A stretch of DNA of 64,000 bases from CBDCWQ01 sp965223435 (GCA_965223435.1 CBDCWQ010000020.1:620001-684000); one strand, 5' to 3'; positions 1 to 9,154 are shown, numbered from the stretch's first letter. Notes: a model not told the origin generated them from the sequence alone. Program-made: numbers and translations.

Positions 1-7
1 CTCGAGG

Positions 8-373
8 TCACGGTCCGTCTTTGGTCCCACAGAACTTCAGGGGACGAATCTCCACGCATCCTCGTTGAGCGGCCGGAATTTGGCTCGCGTAGGTGATGGC
101 TTCGTCAAGGTTTTCGCACTCCAGAAGATAGTAGCCACCCAGTTGCTCCTTGGTTTCGGCAAAGGGACCGTCGGTGATGCTTCTTTTGTCGTTTCGAACG
201 CGCACCGATGTGGCGTGGGCTGTTGTTTCCAACGCTTCCCCGCCGATAAAGGCGCCCTTCTTTTGGACGTGCTCGGTGAATGCGCCATACGCCCGAAAAT
301 CTTCGGCTTCTTCAGGCGAGCCTTCCGGCTTACGCTGGCTCTCGTCTTCGTAGATCAACAGCAGATATTGCAT
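8..373 (-). CDS. YCII-related (DGPF-domain) protein
   Basis: A 121-residue protein of the YCII-related/DGPF family. The N-terminal pattern MQYLLLIYEDE and the central ITDGPFAETKEQLGGYYLLE block are characteristic. The DGPF signature gives the family its older name, and proteins of this family often sit beside ECF sigma factors. No sigma gene is visible here, but the window starts only seven bases downstream of the stop. The start is placed at the ATG at 371-373 because an AGGAGG lies just upstream; the frame stays open further upstream but without a better site. The fold is a ferredoxin-like alpha/beta barrel. No specific reaction can be assigned from sequence. Confidence 0.85.
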   Translation of the reverse strand: MQYLLLIYEDESQRKPEGSPEEAEDFRAYGAFTEHVQKKGAFIGGEALETTAHATSVRVRNDKRSITDGPFAETKEQLGGYYLLECENLDEAITYASQIPAAQRGCVEIRPLKFCGTKDGP

Positions 374-607
374 GGATGTGCCTCCTTTGTGCTTTCGACG
401 AACGGGTCCGGCCGTTTTCGACACCCGAGATCGTTTTTAGGGGAACTACCCTATCAAATCAACGAATATCGCCCGTTGGGGCCTCGCGGGCGTGCCCAGA
501 TCCGGTCACCTCCATCGCAGGCTGTACCGCGTGCTCCCGAAGGGTAGGGACCGCGCGCCCGTTTTTCTGGCTCCGGTCTGTGCAAGGGTGGGGTCGGAGG
601 ATGACCG

Positions 608-1012
608 ATGTTTCGAGGTGTTGAGCTACGCAGATTCCCGCGGATCGATATGGCTGTGTTTGTGGTCGGGTTCTCAGGTATGGAGCAGACGCTGGAGGGC
701 AATATCTCTGCCGGGGGCATTGGCTTTTGGTTCGACAAGAGCGCGGGACTCACCGTGGGCGACGACGTGACGGTCCAGCTTTCGATTCCGGAAGCTGAGG
801 GGGTGGTTCACGTGCCGGGCATCGTGCGGCACATTCAGGTGGGTGAAGACGATCGGTGGTACGCCGGCGTTGAATTTGTCAATTTGGACTCGATGGTGGA
901 GGGGCCCCTGTTTCGCTATGTGGAAGAAAAGGCATTGGTCGGCCACATCGAGACCGCATCGGCACAGGAGGCGCAGCGCAAACATACGGTCTCCAGGATT
1001 CGCGCCAAGTGA
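608..1012 (+). CDS. PilZ-domain protein, putative c-di-GMP receptor
   Basis: A 134-residue single-domain protein. The two c-di-GMP contact motifs of PilZ domains are visible: an RxxxR-type motif in RRFPR (residues 8-12) and N-x-S-x-x-G in NISAGG (32-37). The C-terminal tail after about residue 105 is charged and has no recognised domain. An ATG preceded by GGAGGATG fixes the start. It probably acts as a cytoplasmic effector that binds c-di-GMP and signals to a partner such as a motility or exopolysaccharide component. A GGDEF cyclase (14.8 kb) and an EAL phosphodiesterase (19.4 kb) are encoded in the same window, but no direct link to either is shown by the sequence. Confidence 0.88.
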   Translation: MFRGVELRRFPRIDMAVFVVGFSGMEQTLEGNISAGGIGFWFDKSAGLTVGDDVTVQLSIPEAEGVVHVPGIVRHIQVGEDDRWYAGVEFVNLDSMVEGPLFRYVEEKALVGHIETASAQEAQRKHTVSRIRAK

Positions 1013-1092
1013 GTGATCGCTGAAGCGATACGACATGTGTATGGCCTTATGGGTCCCGGCCCGAAGTGAGCTGAGGGTTTAAGCGGGATCGT

Positions 1093-2112
1093 TCACGATG
1101 GGCCGCCCACATGATATTTGGCGGTGACGCGGTTTTCGTCCTTGACCGTGCCGTCTCGAAAGTCGGTCAGATTCTGAATCGTGGTGTCTGCGATGTTTTG
1201 CAGCGCTTCGCGTGTAAAAAACGCCTGATGGGCGGTCATCACCACATTGGGGAAGGTTTGCAGTCGGGCGAACAGGTCGTCTTGGATCACTTCGCTGGAG
1301 AGGTCTTGAAAGAAAAGGTCGGCTTCTTCTTCGTATACATCCAGGCCCACGGATCCGATCTGTCCGCTCTTAAGCCCTTCGATCAACGCTTTGGTGTCGA
1401 CGACCGCGCCTCGGCTGGTGTTGATCAACATCACGCCTGATTTGAAGCTTCGGATGCTGTCTTGATTGACCAAGTGATGGGTTTTTGGCGTCAGAGGGCA
1501 GTGAAGGCTGATGATGTCGGACCGCTCAAAGAGGACCGGCAACGGGCAGTAGGTGGCACCGAGGTTTTGCATGACTTCATTCGGGTAGGGGTCGTACGCG
1601 AGAAGAGAACATCCGAAGCCCGAAAGAATGCGGGCCAAGACCTGACCGATTTGGCCTGTGCCCACGATACCCACGGTCTTTTTGTGCATATCGAAGCCCA
1701 AGAGTCCGTCCAGGGAAAAATTGCCTTCGCGGACGCGACTGTATGCGCGATGAAACCTCCGGTTGAGGGTCAGCATGAGCCCCACGGTGTGTTCTGCGAC
1801 CGCATAGGGTGAGTAGGCCGGCACGCGCAAGACCGTAAGGCCGAGTGCCTCTGCGGCCCGAAGATCGACATTGTTGAACCCCGCGCAGCGAAGGGCGATG
1901 ACTTGGGTTCCCCCCTCCGCCAGAACGTTCAATGTGGCGCGATCAAGACGGTCGCTCACAAAAGCGCAGATGGCGGGTGCATCTCGGGCCAGGGTTGCGG
2001 TCTGCGCATTGAGTTTGGCCTCGAGGAACTCAAGTTTAAGCCCCGAGTCTTGACTGGCTGTCGAGAAGAAGACTTCTTCGAAACGTTGGCTTCCAAAAAC
2101 CACCACGCGCAT
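1093..2112 (-). CDS. ldhA: D-lactate dehydrogenase (D-2-hydroxyacid dehydrogenase)
   Basis: A 339-residue NAD-dependent D-2-hydroxyacid dehydrogenase that fits the LdhA type reducing pyruvate to D-lactate. Visible features are the Rossmann dinucleotide motif GTGQIG (151-156), the catalytic Arg in NTSRGA (R234), the acidic segment LDVYEEE near 257-263 and the catalytic His in TAHQAF (H295). The stretch from LFFQDLSSEVIQDD to the HQAF motif closely follows Escherichia coli LdhA. Length is normal for the family. It is transcribed alone, converging on the PilZ gene. GGGGG about ten bases before the ATG is the likely ribosome site. It is a soluble fermentative enzyme, consistent with facultative anaerobic or microaerobic growth; substrate choice beyond family level is inferred. 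Confidence 0.9.
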   Translation of the reverse strand: MRVVVFGSQRFEEVFFSTASQDSGLKLEFLEAKLNAQTATLARDAPAICAFVSDRLDRATLNVLAEGGTQVIALRCAGFNNVDLRAAEALGLTVLRVPAYSPYAVAEHTVGLMLTLNRRFHRAYSRVREGNFSLDGLLGFDMHKKTVGIVGTGQIGQVLARILSGFGCSLLAYDPYPNEVMQNLGATYCPLPVLFERSDIISLHCPLTPKTHHLVNQDSIRSFKSGVMLINTSRGAVVDTKALIEGLKSGQIGSVGLDVYEEEADLFFQDLSSEVIQDDLFARLQTFPNVVMTAHQAFFTREALQNIADTTIQNLTDFRDGTVKDENRVTAKYHVGGPS

Positions 2113-2191
2113 AGCGATACCCCCTGGCCAGCCGAACTAGAGCACATCCGGTACCCTTGCTCTAGAGCGAGGATGGAAAGGGCGACTGCTT

Positions 2192-2755
2192 TCACTGGGG
2201 TGCCGGTGCTCTTCGTGCTTTTCTTGTGAGGACCCGGTTGATCAGTCTGCGTACGTGCCGTTCGGGTTCTCCACCCGAATTCAGGCGCGCTTTGAGCATC
2301 GATTCCGCGTCAGGATGGTCTATCCGGGCCAGTGCGCGCACGGCGGCGGCCCTGAGTTCCTTGTTTCGATGGACGAGGGTCTTCTTGAGGCGGGGGAGGC
2401 CCCGGTGCCCTTCGAGTCGGGCGAGCGCACGGACCGCCTGAACTTTGATCTCCTGGACATCCGCCCGGAGCAGGAGGTCGCTTAGGCCCTTTCGACAGGT
2501 GGGGTTATCGAAGAGGCCCAACAATGACGCGGCGCGGATCCTCGGATAAGCCGCAACCTCGGGATCGCGCGCGATGGCCAAGAGGGCCTCGCCGTCCTGG
2601 GCTCCTTTGGCCTCCAATTCGGCTTTGCTCGGAACCTCATCGATGCGGTTGAGGGCGTTGAGAAGCTCTGGCGGGTGTGGCTTTTGGGCGAGGGCGCGTT
2701 CGACGAAAAAAAGTCCCCCAAGGATCAACAGGGCTTGAACAATGGGTTTCAACAT
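2192..2755 (-). CDS. HEAT-repeat protein, probably exported
   Basis: A 187-residue protein. It opens with a hydrophobic segment (about residues 5-22, ending ALAQ) that looks like a cleavable signal peptide. The rest consists of short helical HEAT-like or PBS-lyase-like repeats, for example LLRADVQEIKVQAVRALARL, followed by two similar units with conserved Ala-Val-Arg-Ala-Leu-Ala. The ATG is preceded by GAGGAG. It starts 25 bases after the metzincin lipoprotein gene on the same strand, so the two are likely co-transcribed. Repeat proteins of this size are generally adaptors or scaffolds. I do not recognise a specific role; a periplasmic partner of the neighbouring protease-like lipoprotein is only a guess. 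Confidence 0.7.
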   Translation of the reverse strand: MLKPIVQALLILGGLFFVERALAQKPHPPELLNALNRIDEVPSKAELEAKGAQDGEALLAIARDPEVAAYPRIRAASLLGLFDNPTCRKGLSDLLLRADVQEIKVQAVRALARLEGHRGLPRLKKTLVHRNKELRAAAVRALARIDHPDAESMLKARLNSGGEPERHVRRLINRVLTRKARRAPAPQ

Positions 2756-2780
2756 AAACTTGCTCCTCGGTATCCGGAAG

Positions 2781-4151
2781 TTATGGGTTTACGACCTCGA
2801 TGTTGTTTCTGAGAATGCGGCCCTGTTGGGTGCTGATTTGGTCTCCCCCGGTCAGGAAGGGATACATCAGATGGTCAATTCCGGACTGGCCCTCGGGGGT
2901 GTCAGGGATTTGGTCCTGGGTGCGCTCGTCGCTTTCGACGGTATGGAAGAGGCCCAGCCAATGCCCGGACTCATGTCCCATGATGAGCGCGAGGGTCTCG
3001 GGATCATCTTGTGCAGCGACCAGTGAAATGGCGACCCCCCCGGCAACCGACCCTGGTGGGTTCGCCGGCCCGCGGGGTTTGGGCGAGCCCGGTATGCCGC
3101 CGGCCACACCCCCGATCACGCCGCCCATGGCCCCTTCGATGCGGTCGATGAAAAAGATGTGGAGGCCGGGGCCACCGTCTTTGGCAAACTCAAACATTTC
3201 GCCGAAGTCGCCATCGTCGGTTTCGTTTTGGGAGGAGAACGTTCGAGTCCGAAAGCTCGAATCGATATCGTGGTAGCTGATGTGTCCGAATTCGATTCCC
3301 GCCTGGCCATAGATTCGCTCGAAACGCGAAAGCGCGTTTTTCAGAAGCGGTGATCGCGAAGCATTCTTGGCGTTCAGGTTGCCCGCACCCGTGAAATAAA
3401 GGTTGAGGTCCACACAACCGGTCGTTCCGGTTGTGTTCTTGTAGTAGATCTGTACACCCACGTGGTCCTCGAAGGGGCGTCCATCGAAGAATGCGGCGAC
3501 CACCATGGAATACTCTCCGCCCACCAGCGCATAGCTGGGATTATTGGGGAACATGGTACTCACGACCCCGGTCGCGGCGACGGACCGATTGGTGCTGCCC
3601 AGCTGGGTCAGGCCGAGGGCCCCATCGTCGCTGACCAAGACTCGACGATTGGGATCTTCCATCCGGGCCAGGAGCAGGGTGACCTCGGGGCCGGCGCTGA
3701 GCACTACGGTGAAGGATTGAACGTCACTGGGGAGGGTGAAAGTGACCGGCTCCGAAACGCCCGTCTTACCGATGATCGCCCCGCCATTGAGGACCTGGAC
3801 GCCTGGGGGCAGCGCATCAAAAGGTGCGCAGGCGTCGGCGGGTGTTTCGATGCGGACGCCAGCATCTTGGGGCCCGGGACCGGCATCGCTGCCACCATCC
3901 GTGCCGGCATCCGTACCGCCGTCGGTGGTACCGTCCGTGCCGCTGCTCGTGCTCCCATCCATCGTCGATGTGGGAACGCTTGAGTTTGACGGGGTTACTC
4001 CGGCGTCGGTGGTGGAGCCTTGCGTCGTGCTTTTGCCGTTTTGCAAGCCAAAGACATCGCTCGAACTCCCGCACGCGGCGGCGGTCGCCGCGATGCCCAA
4101 ACAAGCAACTGCCCGGATGAAGGTCTTGGTTTGTGGATCGGAGGACGGCAA
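2781..4151 (-). CDS. Putative lipoprotein with metzincin-type zinc protease motif
   Basis: About 456 residues. The N-terminus has a lipobox-like signal (cysteine after ATAAA near residue 27) followed by a low-complexity Thr/Ser/Gly/Asp linker (about 40-95) typical of surface lipoproteins in Myxococcota. The C-terminal part holds the zinc motif HExxHxxGxxH (H393, E394, H397, H403) and a plausible Met-turn in HLMYP (M429), the arrangement expected for a metzincin metalloprotease. The central domain (about 120-260) looks beta-rich and is unassigned. The only available start near the signal peptide is a TTG after a G-rich run, so the exact N-terminus is uncertain. Location is inferred as outer-membrane or surface-anchored; the substrate is unknown. 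Confidence 0.75.
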   Translation of the reverse strand: MPSSDPQTKTFIRAVACLGIAATAAACGSSSDVFGLQNGKSTTQGSTTDAGVTPSNSSVPTSTMDGSTSSGTDGTTDGGTDAGTDGGSDAGPGPQDAGVRIETPADACAPFDALPPGVQVLNGGAIIGKTGVSEPVTFTLPSDVQSFTVVLSAGPEVTLLLARMEDPNRRVLVSDDGALGLTQLGSTNRSVAATGVVSTMFPNNPSYALVGGEYSMVVAAFFDGRPFEDHVGVQIYYKNTTGTTGCVDLNLYFTGAGNLNAKNASRSPLLKNALSRFERIYGQAGIEFGHISYHDIDSSFRTRTFSSQNETDDGDFGEMFEFAKDGGPGLHIFFIDRIEGAMGGVIGGVAGGIPGSPKPRGPANPPGSVAGGVAISLVAAQDDPETLALIMGHESGHWLGLFHTVESDERTQDQIPDTPEGQSGIDHLMYPFLTGGDQISTQQGRILRNNIEVVNP

Positions 4152-4469
4152 ACGCGCCCCCCCAAAGTATCGGAACCCGATCAGGGGAACCTAGGTTCAG
4201 TGATGCTACTCCTGAGCGGTTTGGGTCACGGAGTGGGCTTGCGGCTTACATTGTGCCCAAGAAGCGCAGTCATCGAGAAATACGAGCAATATCTTTCTGT
4301 TAGAAGGGGTGGAGCCGGCCCGTCCTTCCAAAACGATGAAGGCTTGCGACGACCGGTGCCGCCGTCTAGGTTTCGGGTCTTTTTCGCTTCTTTGACGGGG
4401 TCTTGGAACTGTGACCTCTTGGGCGAGATGCCGTCCGCCTGCACCCGTGGTTCTTTGGGAGCGTAGACT
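4152..4469. other. Divergent intergenic region
   Basis: About 318 bases lie between the divergently oriented metzincin lipoprotein and the potassium channel genes. It must contain promoters for both. I see no convincing ORF, repeat or RNA motif and no unambiguous -35/-10 pair. The region is less GC-rich near 4270-4300. Confidence 0.4.
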
Positions 4470-5462
4470 TTGTTTTTACGCAAACTCCGATGGGCCATTT
4501 TGGTTTTCTTGGGTGTTCTTGGAACGGGTGTGGCTGGCTTTCGTTTTCTCGAAGGATGGTCCTGGTTCGACTCTCTGTGGATGGTGATGATCACCCTGAC
4601 CACCATTGGCTACGGAGAACCGCATCCGATGACTGATGAGGGGCGAATGTTTACGTTGGGCTTGATCGTCATGGGTGTAGGGCTTGGCACCTACACCGTC
4701 GGGCAGGCCACAAGGTATGTCGTGGAAGGCGTTCTCGCAAATGATCTTGCGGAGCGCCGCCGGAGGCGAACGATGAAAAAGTTAGAAAATCATTACATTG
4801 TGGTGGGGTATGGGCGTTTGGGCAAGGAGGTGGCCGCCGAACTTGGTCACCGCCGCCGGTCGGTCGTGGCCATCGATAGCGAAGCCGAAGCTTTCGAAAC
4901 GGCAAGCCACAACCTCACCATGCAGTTCGTGGGCAATGGGAGTTCCGATGAGCTTCTGGCCGAAGCCGGGATTCAAAAGGCACAGGGCCTGGCGGTGGCC
5001 ACTGGCTCGGAAGCCATCAATATTTTTGTAACCCTTTCGGCACGTCAAATGAATCCGCATCTTCACATCCTCACCCGCGTGGATGAGGAGGCGGATGTCC
5101 CCAAAGCCTTCCGTGCGGGCGCCAACACTGTGATCAATCCCTACGGGATAAGCGGCGCGCGCATGGCCCAGGGGCTGCTCCATCCGCATGCTGCCAAACT
5201 TGTGGACCGTGCCATCGGTCGGGCGCACAGCGAGTTTGAGCTCGAGGATATTGCGGTGGGTGAGGGCTCCAGCCTTCAGGGGCCCTTGGGTGCGCTGGAG
5301 ATTCCCAAGCACTACAAGGTTCTCATCGTTGCGGTACAAAAACCGGATGGGCGCCTGTTGATCGGCGCCGACCGCAAGACTGAACTCAAAGCCGGGGATG
5401 TCGCGGTTGTGGTTGGCCGGGCCAACGAAATCCAAGCCTTTGCCAAGGTCGCACACGGTTAG
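4470..5462 (+). CDS. Potassium channel with RCK (TrkA-N/TrkA-C) domains
   Basis: A 330-residue channel subunit. Two membrane helices flank a pore loop with the K+ selectivity filter TIGYGE (45-50). A cytoplasmic RCK domain follows: the TrkA-N nucleotide-binding fold begins at YIVVGYGRLGKEVA (glycine motif 113-118), and a TrkA-C-like domain covers about 240-330. This is the MthK/Kch architecture, with tetrameric pores gated by ligand binding to RCK rings. A second TRK frame is absent, so it is a complete ion channel rather than a Trk regulatory subunit. Start is a TTG preceded by GGGAG at good spacing; no ATG occurs before the first helix. It ends just before three GC-rich hairpins. The gating ligand cannot be read from the sequence. 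Confidence 0.9.
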   Translation: MFLRKLRWAILVFLGVLGTGVAGFRFLEGWSWFDSLWMVMITLTTIGYGEPHPMTDEGRMFTLGLIVMGVGLGTYTVGQATRYVVEGVLANDLAERRRRRTMKKLENHYIVVGYGRLGKEVAAELGHRRRSVVAIDSEAEAFETASHNLTMQFVGNGSSDELLAEAGIQKAQGLAVATGSEAINIFVTLSARQMNPHLHILTRVDEEADVPKAFRAGANTVINPYGISGARMAQGLLHPHAAKLVDRAIGRAHSEFELEDIAVGEGSSLQGPLGALEIPKHYKVLIVAVQKPDGRLLIGADRKTELKAGDVAVVVGRANEIQAFAKVAHG

Positions 5463-5480
5463 TACCCAGTTGGAGCCCCC

Positions 5481-5579
5481 GCCCGGCTTTGCCGGGCAGG
5501 CACTCTGAGTTTGACAATGTTCATTCGGATAGCCGCTTTGAGCGGCCCCCATATTTTGAAGGCCCCGGCTTTGCCGGGG
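5481..5579. terminator. Three tandem hairpins between convergent genes
   Basis: Three short perfect stem-loops with T-rich three-base loops follow one another: GCCCGGC-TTT-GCCGGGC (5481-5497), GCCGCT-TTG-AGCGGC (5532-5546) and CCCCGGC-TTT-GCCGGGG (5563-5579). They sit between the 3-prime ends of the K+ channel gene and oadA, so a bidirectional terminator is the simplest role. No long T-tract follows any of them, so efficiency is uncertain. Confidence 0.6.
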
Positions 5580-5612
5580 GAGGACGTCACTCTGTGCCGG
5601 CGAGTTCTGGGA

Positions 5613-7421
5613 TCAACTGATGAGGGCGAGTGTTTGTCCGGTCGCCACCTGTTGCCCGTCTTGGACTTCGACCTTACTCACCTTGCCGCCCACGGGGGAT
5701 GTGATTTGCATTTGCATTTTCATCGCTTCGAGAACCAAGATGACGTCCCCGGCCTTGACGATGTCTCCTAGGGTGGAGAGCACCTGAATGACCTTGCCTG
5801 GCATCTCGGCTTTGACGGGGGTGCCCAGGCCGTTGGTGGGGGCTGCTGCCGTCTTGGGGATTTCGGCGTGCATCCCGACGCTGAAGGTTTGGCCGGCCAC
5901 GGTTGCTTGGTCACCGTCGATGGTGACCTGGTAGCTCTTGCTGTTCACGGTGATGTGGTAGTTGGCGGGTTGGTCGGCGGATATCGGCTGGGGTCCTTGG
6001 GTCTTTGGCGCTTTTGCATTGTCTACCTTGCGCACGCCTATTTCTGCTTCGCCTTTCAAGAAGCGAATGCCTTTTTCTTTGCAGGTGGCAGCGATGAAGA
6101 TGTTTTCTTCCGAGACGGGAAGATTTTCTTCTTTGAGCCGCTTTTGGGCGGCCTCGACACCCTTTGACGGGTCCTCGTCGTTGGTCTCGAGCGGTGGGCG
6201 GGTTGTGGGCTTAAGCTCAAGCTGTTTTTCCGCTTCCTGGACCACCTCTGGATCTGGCGGCATGGGCGTTTTTCCGAAGTAGCCGAGAACCATTTGTCCG
6301 TAGCTTTCGGCTATTTTTTTCCATGGCCCAAACATCACATTGTTGAATGCCTGCTGAAAATAGAACTGTGAAACCGGCGTGACCGACGTTCCGTAGCCGC
6401 CGCGCTCCACGACTTCACCCATGGCTTTGATGATCTCGGGATACTTGTCCATGATGTCGTTGTCGCGGAGCATCTGCGTGTTGGCGGTGAGGGCGCCGCC
6501 AGGCATGGGGCTCCAAGGCAAAAGAGGCTCGACCTTGGTTGCTTCTGGCGGAAGGAAATAGTCGGCCATGCAGTCTTTGAACACTTCTTCCGCGCGTCGG
6601 ACTTTATCGACGTCGACATCAAGTTCGTAGCCCGAGCCTCGTAGGGCGTGCCACATGACCAAAATATCGGGCTGACAGGTCCCCCCAGAGCAGGGGGCCA
6701 AAGACAGGTCGATGGCGTCGGCGCCGGCTTCTATCGCTGCGCGGTTGGTGGTGACGCCAATGCCCGCCGTTTCGTGGGTATGAAAATGAATAAACGTGCC
6801 TTCCGGAAGCAAACGACGGGCGCGCCCAATCGATTCGTAGACCGTCTGGGGGACTGCGGTCCCGGAGGCATCTTTGAAACAGACTGCATCAAAGGGTATG
6901 TCGGCGTCCAAAATTTTTCGCAGGGTAGACTCATAAAAGTCAGGGTCGTGGGCTCCGGTGCACCCCGGTGGAAGCTGCATCATCGTGATGCAAACCTGGT
7001 GCTTGAGGCCCGCCCGGGCGATGCATTTTCCGCTGAAAATGAGGTTGTTGACGTCGTTGAGCGCGTCGAAGTTCCGAATGGTTGTGATGCCGTGTTTTTT
7101 AAACAGCTTGGCGTGGAGCTCGACAATGTCGCTCGATTGTGACTCGAGTCCGACAACATTGACCCCCCGGGCGAGGGTCTGCAAGTTTGCGTCAGGACCG
7201 GCCGTGTCGCGGAAGCGATCCATCATCTGAAACGCATCTTCGTTGCAGTAAAAATAAAGCGATTGAAAACGGGCACCGCCCCCGGCCTCGAAGTAACGAA
7301 TACCGGCCTCTTTGGCCGCTTCCAGGGCGGGCAGGAAGTCTTTGGTGAATACACGGGCTCCAAAGACCGACTGCAAGCCGTCTCGAAACGCGGTACACAT
7401 AAAACGTACTTTCTTAGCCAT
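5613..7421 (-). CDS. oadA: Oxaloacetate decarboxylase alpha subunit (carboxyltransferase with biotin carrier domain)
   Basis: A 602-residue fusion of a carboxyltransferase TIM barrel and a biotinyl domain. The barrel shows the catalytic Lys in KDASG (183-187) and the metal-binding HFHTHE (212-217) seen in pyruvate carboxylase and oxaloacetate decarboxylase. An Ala/Pro/Lys linker leads to the biotin-binding motif EAMKM with the biotinylated Lys at about 568. It transfers carboxylate from a 2-oxo acid to biotin; the beta subunit then decarboxylates it and pumps Na+. It is the last gene of oadG-oadB-oadA on the minus strand. Family members also include methylmalonyl- and glutaconyl-CoA decarboxylase partners, but the fused carboxyltransferase favours the oxaloacetate type. 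RBS GGGGG directly precedes the ATG. Confidence 0.88.
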   Translation of the reverse strand: MAKKVRFMCTAFRDGLQSVFGARVFTKDFLPALEAAKEAGIRYFEAGGGARFQSLYFYCNEDAFQMMDRFRDTAGPDANLQTLARGVNVVGLESQSSDIVELHAKLFKKHGITTIRNFDALNDVNNLIFSGKCIARAGLKHQVCITMMQLPPGCTGAHDPDFYESTLRKILDADIPFDAVCFKDASGTAVPQTVYESIGRARRLLPEGTFIHFHTHETAGIGVTTNRAAIEAGADAIDLSLAPCSGGTCQPDILVMWHALRGSGYELDVDVDKVRRAEEVFKDCMADYFLPPEATKVEPLLPWSPMPGGALTANTQMLRDNDIMDKYPEIIKAMGEVVERGGYGTSVTPVSQFYFQQAFNNVMFGPWKKIAESYGQMVLGYFGKTPMPPDPEVVQEAEKQLELKPTTRPPLETNDEDPSKGVEAAQKRLKEENLPVSEENIFIAATCKEKGIRFLKGEAEIGVRKVDNAKAPKTQGPQPISADQPANYHITVNSKSYQVTIDGDQATVAGQTFSVGMHAEIPKTAAAPTNGLGTPVKAEMPGKVIQVLSTLGDIVKAGDVILVLEAMKMQMQITSPVGGKVSKVEVQDGQQVATGQTLALIS

Positions 7422-7462
7422 CCCCCAGTTCCCTCATCTTTACCTTAGACTTTGTTGTTCGC

Positions 7463-8590
7463 TTATTTGACCAAGACCGACCAGAGGACGCCCGCGCCGA
7501 CCGCCGACCCGATCACGCCCGCGACGTTGGGCGCCATGGCGTGCATGAGCAGAAAGTTTTGCGGGTCTTCTTTTTGTCCGACCATTTGCACGACCCTGGC
7601 CGAATCGGGCACTGCGGATACGCCCGCTGCGCCCAGCAATGGGTTGATCTTGTCCTGAAGAAATACGTTCATCAGTTTTGCGAAGAGAAGCCCACCGGCC
7701 GTCGCGACAGCGAAAGATAGGGCGCCGAGACCGAAGATCAAAAGCGATTGCGGTTTTAAGAACGTTTGGGCTTGGGTGCTGGCTCCGACCGAAAAACCAA
7801 GAAGAATGGTCACAATGTCGATCATGGCGCTGCGGGCCGTTTCGGCCAGGCGGTCTGTGACGCAGCTTTCTTTAAGCAGATTGCCCAAAAAAAGCATGCC
7901 GACCAGGACGATGGCGCCTGGTGCGACCAATGCGCAAATGAGGAAACCCACAATGGGGAAAAGAATGCGCTCGCGCTTGGACACCGTCCGCGGGGGGGGC
8001 ATGCGAATAAGTCGCTCTTGCTGGGTGGTCAAAAGGCGCATGATGGGAGGCTGAATGACGGGCACCAGCGCCATATACGAATACGCCGCGATGGCGATGG
8101 CGCCGAGAAGATGGGGGGCCAACTTGGCTGACAAAAAGATGGCTGTGGGGCCATCCGCGCCGCCGATGATGCCGATGGCGCCGGACTCCGAAGGGCTGAA
8201 CCCTAAGAACAAGGCCCCAAGCAAAGTCAAGAAGATGCCAACCTGTGCCGCAGCCCCGAGCAGCACCAACTTGGGGTTGGACAGCATCGCCGAAAAATCG
8301 GTCATGGCGCCGATGCCCAGAAAGATGAGCGGCGGGAAGACCCCTTGGCTCACGCCAAAGTAGATGTATTGAAGAACACTGCCCTCGTCGTACACGCTCA
8401 GCGCGGTCCCTGGAATGGAAGGGATGTTGCCGACGATGGCCCCAAACCCGATGGGCAAGAGCAAAAGAGGCTCATAGTCCTTCACAATCGCCAACGTGAC
8501 AAAAACAATGCCGATGACGATCATGATGGCGTTGCCCGCGGTCATTTGGGCAAAGCCGGTCGTCGTTAAGAACCTGAGCAGGATGTCCAT
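7463..8590 (-). CDS. oadB: Na+-translocating decarboxylase beta subunit
   Basis: About 375 residues with nine or more predicted membrane helices. The family signature is clear: the loops SESGAIGIIGGADGPTAIF and LSAKLAPHLLGAIAIAAYSYMALVPVIQPP contain the conserved Asp and Ser/Asn residues that form the Na+ path in OadB/MmdB/GcdB proteins. The C-terminal INPLLGAAGVSAVPDSARV segment is also family-typical. It decarboxylates carboxybiotin delivered by OadA and exports Na+. I prefer the ATG at 8588-8590 (protein begins MDILLRF) because GGTGAG lies just upstream; an ATG 21 bases earlier is possible. It lies 36 bases downstream of oadG and 41 bases upstream of oadA. Confidence 0.92.
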   Translation of the reverse strand: MDILLRFLTTTGFAQMTAGNAIMIVIGIVFVTLAIVKDYEPLLLLPIGFGAIVGNIPSIPGTALSVYDEGSVLQYIYFGVSQGVFPPLIFLGIGAMTDFSAMLSNPKLVLLGAAAQVGIFLTLLGALFLGFSPSESGAIGIIGGADGPTAIFLSAKLAPHLLGAIAIAAYSYMALVPVIQPPIMRLLTTQQERLIRMPPPRTVSKRERILFPIVGFLICALVAPGAIVLVGMLFLGNLLKESCVTDRLAETARSAMIDIVTILLGFSVGASTQAQTFLKPQSLLIFGLGALSFAVATAGGLLFAKLMNVFLQDKINPLLGAAGVSAVPDSARVVQMVGQKEDPQNFLLMHAMAPNVAGVIGSAVGAGVLWSVLVK

Positions 8591-8626
8591 AGGTTTCTCA
8601 CCGCCATTCAACCATTGAAGCTTGGG

Positions 8627-8908
8627 TTAGGTCCTTGCGCCCCGCCCGGTCAGCTCCTGGTGGAGGGCAAAGCCGATGGCTGCGAGCACTTCGGGCTCCG
8701 CCTCACCCGAAGACGGACTTTGGACAAGGCTTTGGTGCTCGGGTTTAGGCGGGGCCACCTTGTCGAGCACGGCCACTATTTTGGGCAGGAGCGTGATGAA
8801 GCCGCTGAGTGCGGTCAGAGCGACGAACACGATGAGCATGCCGGTCAAGGCCACGCCCCCGCCGACATCGAGAACACGTTCTATCTGAGCCCCTAGATTT
8901 TCACCCAC
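8627..8908 (-). CDS. oadG: Oxaloacetate decarboxylase gamma-like subunit
   Basis: A small protein of about 93 residues with a single strong N-terminal membrane helix (GVALTGMLIVFVALTALSG) followed by a Pro/Lys/Glu-rich region and a short C-terminal segment EVLAAIGFALHQEL, which matches the OadG/MmdD layout. The gamma subunit anchors the alpha subunit to the membrane beta subunit and helps assembly. No ATG occurs before the helix. The GTG at 8906-8908 has AGGA at proper spacing and is preferred; a TTG at 8938 would add ten residues. First gene of the oad operon, divergent from the DAHP synthase gene. The 246-base divergent spacer contains a small stem-loop, CGGGG-TTAG-CCCCG-like (9019-9034). 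Confidence 0.8.
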   Translation of the reverse strand: MGENLGAQIERVLDVGGGVALTGMLIVFVALTALSGFITLLPKIVAVLDKVAPPKPEHQSLVQSPSSGEAEPEVLAAIGFALHQELTGRGART

Positions 8909-9154
8909 GTTGATCCTGCCCTTTCTCGCGTTCGACAAACGCTCCTGGTTCTCCCCCGGACGCGCTCAACGCTCTTTGCTAGCATGAATGTGTGGCTTCA
9001 GGTATCGAATCCGGCATTTCGGGGTTAGCCCCGATGAATTGCTTGCCGAAACATGTTGAAATCGCTTATTCAATAGGTGTGGTCCGCACGCGCCGGGCCG
9101 AATAGGGCACCCCCAAGACCATGGCACGGGTGCAGGCAGTAAGGGCCGAATGTT

